Origin: Gorsachius magnificus
Lineage: Eukaryota > Chordata > Aves > Pelecaniformes > Ardeidae
Reading direction: 5' to 3'
DNA: 64,000 bases
Assembly: GCA_034008185.1 (NCBI GenBank)
Contig: CM067082.1
Span: 158,784,201 to 158,848,200, forward strand
Part shown: positions 1-9,531 of the stretch, piece after piece
How the letters are laid out: each line of letters starts with the position of its first letter
Numbering within the stretch: position 1 is the stretch's first letter
The notes under the pieces: model-generated
Told to the model about the DNA's origin: nothing
Database searches by the model: none
What the model saw: only the letters and a program-made list of their open reading frames with translations
Program-made: the position numbers and the translations under genes

Positions 1-77
1 CCCCGGGAGGCACGAAGCCCCAGCGCAGCGAAACCACACGGCGCCCTGCCCTGGGGGGCGATGCCTGGCAGGAATGG

Positions 78-83
78 TTTATT
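78..83 (-). promoter_or_regulatory. Poly(A) signal AATAAA, minus strand
   Basis: A canonical AATAAA hexamer lies on the minus strand downstream of the gene A stop codon. It could serve gene A or an unseen minus-strand gene ending at the window edge. Confidence 0.4.
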
Positions 84-1133
84 GGCAGCCCTGGTACAAA
101 GAGCTTGGGTACGTGCGAGTGAGGAAGCGGTGATGCAAATCCAGCGCAGCCCGGCAGCTCAGACGAGCAGTGGGCACGAGCGAGCCCAACCCCGCGTGCC
201 AAGGTCGCTCCAGCTCCACGGGGGACGTCGTGGGGAGCCGCAGGGCCAGGCCACCCCATCTGGTGAGAGATGAACCCGCAGCGTTGGCAGCTGGACCCTC
301 AGCAGAGCACGCCGGGGCTCTCCTCGCCCGCCACGGTCCGTGCCGGAGAGCCAGTCCACAACATCCCAGCTCCGAGGCGCAGGGCAGCGCTGCAGCCGCA
401 CGCACCGGCGCTTGTCCTGGCACGGGACTGTCCCAGCTCTGCCCCGCAGCAGAGCCTGGCTGTGGCCGGCGACTCCTCGGCCGCTGCTGCAGCCCTATCC
501 GTGCGTGGCGCAGGCCAGCTCCCGGAGCTGCGACGTTATTCTCGCATAAAACCAAAGTCTGCTCCCAGCCGTAGCGGCAGCAGAGAAAAAGGTTAAAAAC
601 ACCGAACCCCGAATGCCAGACACCGACCACGGCAGCCCCAGCGCCGCGCCGAGCAGCCTTCTTTGCCGGGTCTGGCTCCCCGGATGCTCGGCGTGGACAG
701 TAACGAGCGAAGCCGCTCGGCTTGGGTGGTTCACCAGTTCTGCAAGTTACCCGGAAAACGCTAACACACAACAGCCCGGCGCCGCGCAAGCGTGCTGCAG
801 GCGTCGCCACGGGAGAGGGGCGAGCGAGGGCGAAACAGAGGGGCCAGCCAGGGGCCCGGGGCTGCGATCACTCACCCGACACGGGCTTCAGAAGGGAAAC
901 ACTGTATTGACAGACTTTACAAAAGTAATTACAAAACACGATCACGAACCAGCAGCTGACGATACACAGCGGAAGAGACGCCACTCACAGCCACCTCAGG
1001 GACAACACCAATTAGCTCCGAGAACTCGAGCAGTATTTACACAGACGTCTGAAAAACTCCGGTCAGTTATCTCATACATTTACGAGTTTTAGATCAACTG
1101 TGAAATATAGTGCCACACATTTCCTTGTAGTAC

Positions 1134-1177
1134 AATAATAATAATAATAATAATTAATAATAATAATAATAATAATT
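1134..1177. repeat. (TAA/ATT)n microsatellite
   Basis: An uninterrupted run of AAT trinucleotides with one AATT break, in the AT-rich part of the putative 3' UTR of gene A. Confidence 0.85.
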
Positions 1178-2143
1178 ATACTACGTCTAGATTAACTAAA
1201 AACCAAACAGCTCTTTACAGGGGTTAGGAGAAGTTGCTTTCACTCGTCTGACTTACCTGAGTGTGAGACCAAACCCAGTTAAAAAATAATAAAATCGCCT
1301 TCATTGACAGGAGTTCGCGTGACGGACCAGCGGCGCCGTTCCCTTGGGCCAGAGGGAAACCACAGCCCGGCTGGTGCCAGTAACATCCTTCAAGAGAACA
1401 GAGACGCGTCCTCCTCGGGTGAGCCACCCGACCGCGCCTCCACACGCTGCCCTTCCCGACTCCTCCTTGCTCCAACGTCCTCAGCCCCTTCTCCTGCCCG
1501 TCCTTTCCTCCTCCACCAACTGTTTCTCACCTTCCTCTTTGCCGCTCTCTCCTCTCTGCTTTTTTTGCCTTCGACGAATCCCGCGTTGTGCCCCTAACCG
1601 TGTCCCTGCCTCGCCTCTCCTTCCCTTCATCCCAGCCCTGGCCTCGCAGCACGGGGCTGCCGTTCGAGGCGCGGCAACGCGACGGGAGCGGGCGGCCAGT
1701 CGCCTGGGAATGGCACCTTCCTTCCCTCCCTCCCTCGCGCTTCCAGCCTTGCGGTGAAACGAGTGGAAAAAAAGAAAGCGAAAGCTTGTCACTCTTGAAT
1801 ATGCACAAAGAAAGGTGGGGAAACACCTGCTAAATACGGACCCCAGAGAATCGCTCGGGATTGTTCTCTACGGGCAAAATCCAAGCCCGCGTAGGGGACG
1901 ACTGGTACAAGGCCTACGCCGCTATGGAAGTCCCGCATAACCCCGCAGGGTCGAAGAGGTGCCTAGGCCGTCCCATCAGAGTTTTTAAGAGGAATTCCTT
2001 TGATGCTTCGACAAAGCGGGCTTTGTAGCATGACCACACGGATTAGCTGCGATACAAGTTCACCTCCCATCATGCTGCACGTCCACCTGCTTCGGCCGTT
2101 ACCGTAACCGCGAGCCCTTCTGCCCCGGCCGCCCACCGCAGCG

Positions 2144-3063
2144 CTACTGCTTAGTTTCTTTTTTCACGCAGAAATGGCCGGTTTGAGTCGCTGACTCCAG
2201 GTTGTGCTGCGAATCCTCCATGGGCCGGGGGTTGCGGGAGTGGATTTTCTGGTGACAATTCAGAGACTCTTTGTAGCGGAAGTGCTTCCCGCAGACGGGA
2301 CACTGGTAGGGGGTCTCCCCGGTGTGGACCCGCCAGTGCTTGAGCAGGTGGTCCCGCCGGATGAAGCTCTTCCCGCACTCGGTGCACTGGTACGGCCTCT
2401 CCCCGGTGTGGATGCGCTGGTGGCGGATGGCTTTGGAGAGGTCTCGGAAGTCCTTCCCGCAGTAGGTGCACGTCAGCGGCCCGTCGCCCTTCCCCGTGTG
2501 GAGCTTCTGGTGCAAGATGAGGCTCACCTCCAGGCTGAAGCTCTCCTTGCACTGGGAGCAGGTGTACGGTCTCTCCACCATGTTGTTCACCTGGTGCCTG
2601 ACAAAGCCGTACTTGAAACCAGAGCTCTTCTCCCCATCGGGGCGCTTGGACGGTTTGGAGCGGGAGGGCCCCTGGGCTTTCGTAGGGGTTGTTTTGGATT
2701 TCTGCCTGAAGCTTTCTCCGTGCTCCAGGGAAGTGCAGGCTTCCTCGCTGGCGTGCGCTTTCTGGTGGGTGGCAAAGAGCTGCTTGTCCAGGAAGCTCTC
2801 CCCACACTCGCAGCAGATGTACGGCCCCTCTTCGGCCGCCAGGTCCTCAGGAACGTCCTTCTTGGCCAAGTCCCTCCCGCGGCGAGCGGAGCGCCTCAGC
2901 CCGTTGCCCGCTGAGGTTCTCTGCTGCGAGGTCGATCCGCTACGGCTCTTGCTGCTTGACTTCATCTCTTCCTCCGGGCTTGAGAAAACCTCTTCCCACT
3001 TTCCTGCCAACGAGCTAGGAAGCTCAAGGCTTTCGGGACCTTCCTCATCACACTGCTGTTCAT
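2144..3063 (-). CDS. Gene A terminal exon: five C2H2 fingers
   Basis: The acceptor CTCTGCCAG precedes 3063 and the exon opens in phase 1. An acidic and basic linker of roughly 110 residues comes first. Five C-x2-C-x12-H-x3-H fingers follow: one separated near the start ([18 protein letters not shown]), then four ([35 protein letters not shown]), the last three joined by short TGE-type linkers. The C-terminus FCVKKETKQ contains VKKE, which fits the psi-K-x-E SUMO consensus. The 920-nt length fits an intact frame. The last finger (FRYKESL) is nearly the same as in gene B, which suggests the two are paralogs. Confidence 0.9.
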
Positions 3064-6000
3064 CTGGCAGAGCAGAGACAGTCATGTCACTTCTTTGAGA
3101 TAACAACTGCCTCGTTACTTAGGCTGCAATGCTCTCGGGGCAGAGGTGGTCTGCGCTTTGCACACTCAGGAGAGTCCCTGGCACTACGGGGTCGTGCAAG
3201 TCCCGTCCAGGAGCTACCTAAGCTGGTAGTGCTAAGTACCAGAGTACAAACAAAGCCAAAGTATTTTAACTTAGAATCACAGAATCGTTTAGGTTGGGGA
3301 AGCCCTTTAAGATTGAGTCCAACCATTAGGACCCTACCCCTGCCATCCCACCCCCAAACCCCGGCCCTCAGCACCGCCTCTGCCCGGCTGTTCAATCCCC
3401 CCAGGGCTGGGGACTCGACCCCTTCCCTGGGCAGCCCCTTCCAGCCCCTGACAGCCCTTTGGGGAAGGAATTGTTCCCCAGGGCCAACCTCACCCTGCCC
3501 TGGCACAACTTGAGGCCGGTGCCCCTCGTCCCATCGCCCCTGCCCTGGGAGCAGAGCCCGCCCCCCCGGCCCCCCGGGGCGCGGGCTCCCCTCAGCCTCC
3601 TCTGCTCCAGGCTGAACCCCCCAGCTCCCCCAGCCGCTCCCCAGCAGCCTGGGCTCCAGACCCCTCCCCAGCTCCGCTGCCCTTCTCTGGACACGCTCCA
3701 GCCCCCCCAGGTCCTTCGGGGAGGGAGGGGCCCAACCCTGACCCCAGCAGTCGAGGGGCGGCCCCCCCAGTGCCCAGCACAGGGGCACGGTCCCTGCCCG
3801 CCGGCGCCAGGATGCCGCTGGCCCTCTTGGCCACCTGGGCACCCTGCTGGCTCCTCTCCAGGCCCCTCTCGACCAACCCCCCCAGGGCCTTTTCCGCCGG
3901 GCAGCTTTCCAGCCCCTCTGCCCCACGCCTGGAGCGCTGCCTGGGGTTGTGGTGACCCCAGGGCAGGACCCGGCCCTTGGCCTTGTTGACCCTCGTCCAG
4001 CTGGGCTGGGCCCATGGATCCAGCCTGGCCAGGTCCCTCTGCAAGCCCCCCTCCCCCCCGAAGACCACACTCCTGCCCAACTCTGTGTCCTCTGCAAACT
4101 GACTGAGGGTGCCCTCGATCCCCTCGTCCAGATCACTGATCAAGACTTCTTGGGAACGCTCAGACAGTACAAGGATGAGATCTCTCTCTATATAAACTAG
4201 ACAAAGGGAAAAAGTGGGTTCCTCAGCAGGACTTTGAGAACATGCGGTTTAGGATAAAGGTGAAAAATAATGGAGGGAATGGGAATAAAACCTCTTTTCC
4301 TTCTGGGCTTGTACAGTGCCTGGGGCCAAAGGATCTCCCATGATGCAAGTGGTAACTCAAAGCAAGGACCCTGGCAAACGGAGGATGAAAAGAGCCCAGA
4401 GGATCTGGGGATGTGGAGAAGAGGGCTGAAAAAACCACAGGTTTCTGCAGAGTGCGAGAAGGTAAAGCTGTGCCGAGCGTTCGCGTGCCCAGAGAAGGTG
4501 CTCCCCATTGCAGGGCTCTTCATCTGCTCGTCACTTTGCCAGGCATCTAAACGCGCGGCTTGAAAACGGGCCGCTTTGTTTGCATCAGGCTGAAATGCTG
4601 GAAAAGCATCAGCCAGAACAGCCGAGCTGCTTCTGAGAACGAGGCCAGGAAGCCAAAAGCACATCCTAGCAAGGGATGCTTCCCAAAGCGGCTCACGTGT
4701 CCCCACGCTTCGGAGCAGTGACCTGGAGCGACAAGGCGGTGACAAGGACGCGCCTTGTGCTGTGCCACAAGAAGCCTCACATTTTGCTGACAGAGAAAGC
4801 TGTGACAAATATCACTTTGCATTATTCGTGGAAAAGACTTTTTAAGAACTTTGTCCCTGACGCCACCAAAGCTCGCCTGCACCTGGCCTGTTCCTGCTCA
4901 TCTCTGCTTCAAGGCTGACCAAACACGCTACCTTTGCCGAGTGACACGACACCGTACGGGTGATCCGCACCCCCTAGCCAGCCCACAGCTGCTTTTACAG
5001 CCTGCTGCTCGTGTACCACAGCTTCTTCCGCACGCGTGCGAGCCATCTGCCTCGGCTGCCGTCCGGCGCTCACGCTGACCCTTGAGGCAAAGCCCGGCAG
5101 AGACCACGGCGAAGGCAGGATCTCACCCCGGGCAATCCCCAGCACGTGCCAGGAGCCTGAGCCCGCCTCTATCTCCCCCTCTGCGCAGCCTCGGCGAAGC
5201 TCTGCGCCTCTAACTCACATGTACTAGGGACCTCCATGCTCTCCTCTTCTTCAGAGCCCTCGTGGCTTTCAGCCAGAGTCTCTTCGTATTTACTCCACGA
5301 GCTGTCATCGGGACCCGGAAAGGAAAACTCTGTGCACAAGAGAAAGAACGACAGGGGTTTACGCTCACGCCTCCCAAACGCTTTACGGAGGATTTCAGGG
5401 TAAGAGCCGACTAGGAAAGCAAAGTCACCCCTGTACCCAAGGACAGCGCTGGCACAACTCATCAGCAGAGGCAAGTGGAAGAGCGCAGGCGGGCGGTGGC
5501 AGCCACGCGTCTGCTCTCCACCTCCCCGCTGAGTCCGAGGAACCTCATGGCTCACCGGTGCTGGGGTCTGTAGGGGTTTCTCCTCCCTCAGAGTCATCCT
5601 GATCCTCCGCGTTGGGATCTTCTCCTTGCTCAATCCGTGACAGGAGGTCAGGCTTCGAAATGGCAGCATCTGCACGTAAAAAGAGGATCAGACCGTTTCC
5701 TTTGCCCTCGCGGGAGAGAGACTCTCAAACCTTCGCCCACCAACCTTCCTTCGCTGCTGGGGATGACGGGTAATGGAAAGAGAGGCTTAAGAAGATGCTC
5801 TCACACATCTGCACCGCTCACCTTGTCTGGGCCCTGGGAACATGAGCGGACTGCAGGAGCACACGCTGCTCAGGTGAGGAGCACCTCCCAGCCTGCAGCG
5901 TGAGGAGGAGAATAAGAAAATGCATCTGTGCTTACCTCCAGGCTTCCTTTCTTCTCCTCTCTGCTAAGGTCCGCGGATCCATTACAATGGGGACTTCAGC

Positions 6001-8761
6001 TCGGGGACAGCATCAGAGCTGTCAGCCAGCGGCAGGAGGGGAAGTGCCCTCCCCATGCGGGTCCCTCCAGCCAGGACCGCTCCATCCTACTCGTCCGAGT
6101 CACAGGCTGCTTGTGGATTTTGGTGGGGGAAAGGGGACAATCACAACCTCTCCTAGGGTGGGGAGCGGAAAACTTCATCTCCAAACAAGCGTGAGTCTCT
6201 GGGTATTAATTTCCACCGCTGCTCTGGTGGATCCGTTTGCCTTATACCAGGGCCAAACCCTAAACCTCATTACTCAAAGGAAACCTTCAGATGAAGCACA
6301 GATACATTTTTCTAAGCTCCAGGCTCAGATCCACAGATCCCCCTCAGCGGGACCGTTACGTTCCTGCGCCTCTAGAGTAGGACGCAAGATTGGTTTTTAA
6401 AGAGGAGAATGGGGGACAGTATTTATCCTTCATCTTTTTCCCTTGTGCACAGGGACTGCAGAAGACCTCTGTCCAAAAAAAAAAAAATAAAGGAAGAAGG
6501 GAAAAAAAAAAAATAAAAGGACAGAAGGCCTGGATCACCCAGAGTTGGACGGGAGGTGAGCCGGCACACCAGAGGCCTCAGCGCAGGGGGGAGATGCCTG
6601 TCTACCAGGGGCTGCGTCTGCGCTCCCACCCACTTGCACGTGGACATCCAGCCACGGCAAGGTCATTTCTCAGAACACACGTAGGTGCTCGTGAAGGCAA
6701 TGTGTGTCCCCCGGGGACCCCGCGCCGGGAGCGGAAGGGCGAGCAGAACGCGTTCGTTTAGCTGTGAACGCGCTGCCCTGAGGTGCTGGAGGGGAAAGCA
6801 GAAGGCAGAGCTTGCCTTCGCCTGCTGCTTCTCCCCAGCTCTACCTGGGGCAATACAGGAGCAGGTATCGCAACAGTTTGCGCAAGAAACGTTCCCTGGG
6901 ATGAAGCCGGGGTCAGGCAGAGCAGCAAGGCAGGCAGCTGACAAACCTCACTCTCCTCCCTTACGCAAGGCTCCACAGCTGAAGGACTGATCACCCACAG
7001 AAAGGGCTGGAAGGAACCTCAGAGGCAGGGCACCCCTCTGCTGCCCTAAGCGGCGAGCAGGCTGATGCTCCCAGCGCAGTGGATCTGTGGACCTTTGCGT
7101 GACAAAGAAACTCCCCTTTTCCCCATCTCTGCGTGGCTTGAGGGTCCTCTCGCTTCCCCTCCTCCTCACGACCCGGGTGCTCGCTCGGCTCCTACCGGCC
7201 GCAGAGACCGTCAGGGAGACGTGGTCACTGCAGCGACGCTCGTGACGTCCATCCACTGCTAAACTGAACTGGCGAGGACTGAACTAATTGCCGGGGCTGC
7301 TGTCGAAAGCCGGCACAACGCTTTCCCAAACCGGCACGTCACCCACCCTCCCCAATCCTGCCAGGCACAGCGGTGCTTCCATCCGGCAGGCCCCGGGAAA
7401 ACCTGGAGCATCAGAAGGCTGAGGGCAAACCCCAGCCCGTCTTTACCCATCGAGATGACGGCCTCGTAGTTGCCTTTCATGATATGCCTGTAAAGCTCCT
7501 TCTGCCACTCGTTCAAGCTCTTCCACTCCTCCTCGGAGAAGTTAAACGAAGCATCGTTGAACGCCACGGGGACCTGCAATTGGAAGCATCATACGCTCAG
7601 ACCTTCTGCTGCTTCTTGAAGAAAACACCCGGGGATGGTTTCTCATTTAAACTCCTCAAGCGCCGCACGGGACGGTTCCAGGCAGCAACGCCTGCTCCTT
7701 CCCAGGCGCCTCACTCGGCCCCCGTGTCTGGCTCAGGCAGCTTCACCCCTGCCTGCAAGGGACACGACCGGGTTCTCCCTCGTCACCCGCCTGCACCTCA
7801 CCCCCCACTCAGCCTCCTCACGCTGCGGACGATGTCTCATGCACAGCACCCGAGGCAGACTCTTGCCTCGCTCCATTTTTAACGCGGTTCTGCCGCAATT
7901 GCCTCTGAAGAGGCACACGTTACCAAACCCAGGCAGGCACACGGGGCCGAGCCGCCTGCAATTCCGCGTGACTCAAACACAGCTCCAGCCACCCTAAGGA
8001 GTCTGCGACCCCGCACGGAGCAGCCCGTGTGCTTTGGCGAGGATCACACATATATGACGAGGGGCACGCAATTAACACAAAGGCGCCCGCGCTGGTGCTT
8101 CTCGCCGAGCACTAAAGGAAAGACACGGCTGCAGGGAAGCTGCGTCCCGCTCAGCGCCGCAGCTGCCCCAAAACGGGGCTGTGAGCGCGTGCGGAACCCA
8201 GCTCAGCGGACCCTTACCTTGGGGACCTCTCCCTTCGCCCCCGGGGGCAGCCGCAGGATCCAGAAGTTCCTGTTCTTCAGCAGGTTCTCCATGTTCTCCA
8301 GCCTCTTCTGCAGCTGCCCGTACTCCTGGATGAGGGTGCCCAGCGCCGTCCACTTGCTCTCCAGCTGGTTCCCGAACTCCACCGCCGTCTTCTCGCAGCC
8401 GATCAGCTTGGTTTCCGCCATCCTCATCCTCCCCTCCAGGTTCATCAGCTGGGCGGCCTGGGCGTCCACCTTCCTGTCCACGGCCTGGATCTCGGTGACC
8501 AGCGTCAGGGAGATCTCGGCGGCCGGCAGCTCGGCCTCCCCGGCGGGGCCCTGCTCGGGGGCGGGCAGGGGCTGCTCCAGGGCCAGCTCCTGGGACTCCA
8601 TGTCCCACTCCAGCTCCTGCGGGGACACAGACCGGGCCGTGGGCTCCGCCGCCCGAGCCAGGCTGCTCGGGGGCGGGCAGGGGCTGCTCCGGGCCAGCGG
8701 GCGCGGGGAGGCGGGGGGAGGCGGCGGCAGCGCTTACCTGAGCGGGGGCCCAGTCGGCCAT
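2144..8761 (-). CDS. Gene A: DUF3669-KRAB-C2H2 zinc-finger protein, complete
   Basis: Predicted nuclear DNA-binding transcriptional regulator. Six exons join in frame, all with GT-AG boundaries: 8738-8761 (MADWAPAQ), 8218-8616 (DUF3669), 7447-7573 (KRAB-A), 5556-5669 ([14 protein letters not shown] linker), 5219-5329 (acidic linker) and 2144-3063 (fingers). Phases match throughout: 0, 0, then 1-1 for the short exons. The spliced reading frame is 1695 nt, or 564 residues plus stop. The start is the ATG at 8761, at the edge of a CpG-rich promoter shared with the opposite-strand TIGD3-like gene. The order DUF3669, KRAB, C2H2 is that of the human ZNF282/ZNF777/ZNF746 group. I cannot assign a one-to-one ortholog. 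A CR1 element sits in the last intron (3273-4160). It is the least damaged zinc-finger gene in the window. Confidence 0.85.
3273..4160 (-). mobile_element. CR1 LINE, 5'-truncated, 3' end of ORF2 plus 3' UTR
   Basis: The left edge reads AGAATCACAGAATCG, the reverse complement of the CR1 tail. The minus-strand frame near 3592-4143 shows a decayed CR1 reverse-transcriptase C-terminus: segments like [18 protein letters not shown], a [12 protein letters not shown] block, and [10 protein letters not shown]. The element lies in the last intron of gene A, on the same strand. Its GC-rich 3' half closely matches the copies at 31425 and 50229. Confidence 0.9.
7447..7573 (-). CDS. Gene A KRAB-A exon
   Basis: A 127-nt exon, the usual KRAB-A size, between CCAATTGCAG and GTAAAGA. 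It encodes [17 protein letters not shown] followed by [20 protein letters not shown]. The EEW core is kept. The usual DV pair reads DA, and the ISLG end reads ISMG/D. KRAB-A boxes bind TRIM28 in canonical genes; boxes of DUF3669-type genes are often divergent, so recruitment cannot be assumed. Confidence 0.9.
8218..8616 (-). CDS. Gene A DUF3669 coiled-coil exon
   Basis: A 399-nt, phase 0-0 exon. The acidic start [15 protein letters not shown] leads into a predicted coiled coil with [19 protein letters not shown] and [15 protein letters not shown], then [20 protein letters not shown] and [20 protein letters not shown]. This is the DUF3669 region that precedes KRAB in the ZNF282-type family and probably mediates protein contacts. 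The same exon recurs in genes B and D. Confidence 0.88.
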
Positions 8762-9531
8762 GGCCCAGCGGGGCGCGGCGGGCGGCGGCGGCGGGGCGGA
8801 GCGGAGCGGGCGGCGGCGGCGCGGGCCCGGCGCCTCCTCAGCAGCGGCGGGGCAGAGCGGCCATGCCGAGAGCGCGGCGCACGCTGGGAGCGGCGGCGGC
8901 GGCGGGCGGTGCCGCAGCGACCCCTGGCGGCGGGCGGACCGCGCGGCTCGGGGAGAGCGGGGGGGGGTGGGGGGGGGTGGGACCGCGCCGGGGCTAAGCC
9001 GCCGCATCCCCAGCCCCGCGCTGACTGGCGGGCGGCTCAGCCAATCAGCCTGGCGCCCGCTGGCGGCGGCCCAATGGCCGTGGAGAGCAGGGCGGGGCGG
9101 GGCGGGGCGTCGCGCGCGCGGGCGTGCCGGTACGCGCGCTCCCGCCGCCGGCAGCGGGGCCGCGCGGGGCGGGGGCGGCTGCGCCGGGCCCGACCGGACG
9201 GGAGGGGACGGGGCCCGGCCCAGGTACGGCACCGGCACCGGCACCGGCGCGTCACCGCGGCCCCCCCGGGCTCGGCGGCCCCGGCCGCTCCCCGCAGGCG
9301 GCCCCGCGGGCTCCGCCGCTGCCCCGGCCCCCGGCCCCGGCCCCCTGCCCGCGCCGCCGGGTCGGTGCCGCCCCCCGGCTGTGCGCCGCCATCCCGGCGC
9401 GGGGCATCGTTCAGCCGCCACCATCCCTCTCGCAGGCGGGGCCTCGCCGGGAGCAGCACCGGGAGCAGCACCGGGAGCAGCACCGGGAGCAGCCGCCGCG
9501 CTCCCCGAGCAGCCGGGCCGGGGCCGGTGCC
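8762..9531. promoter_or_regulatory. CpG-rich bidirectional promoter of gene A and the TIGD3-like gene
   Basis: Very CpG-dense sequence separates the minus-strand start at 8761 from the plus-strand start at 9532. Two CCAAT boxes are visible near 9037 (CAGCCAATCAGC) and 9070 (GGCCCAATGGCC), between G-rich GC-box runs. A 15-bp repeat (CACCGGGAGCAG core) lies at 9445-9495, just before the plus-strand ATG. No TATA box is visible. Transcription start sites are inferred. Confidence 0.6.

Larger units (their letters stand above)
1..2143 (-). other. Probable 3' UTR and downstream region of gene A; no coding exon seen
   Basis: No exon with recognisable protein similarity is visible here on either strand. 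The long open frames across 79-810 are GC-driven and resemble nothing I know. On the minus strand an AATAAA signal lies at 78-83 (TTTATT on the plus strand), where the terminal exon of gene A would be polyadenylated after a 3' UTR of about 2 kb. The AT-rich stretch at 900-1270, unlike the GC-rich flanks, fits untranslated sequence. The assignment to gene A rests on position and orientation. Confidence 0.45.

Noticed and set aside
79..810. 243-codon minus-strand open frame at the left edge
   Set aside because: Low-complexity, arginine/alanine/proline composition, no domain, and it overlaps a poly(A) signal; fits 3' UTR of gene A.
3087..4143. Minus-strand open frames of 183-349 codons near gene A
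   Set aside because: They are the 3' part of a CR1 LINE with decayed reverse-transcriptase sequence, not a host gene.
5169..5675. Single 168-codon minus-strand gene
   Set aside because: It joins two separate exons of gene A through intron sequence; both segments have clear splice sites in phase 1.
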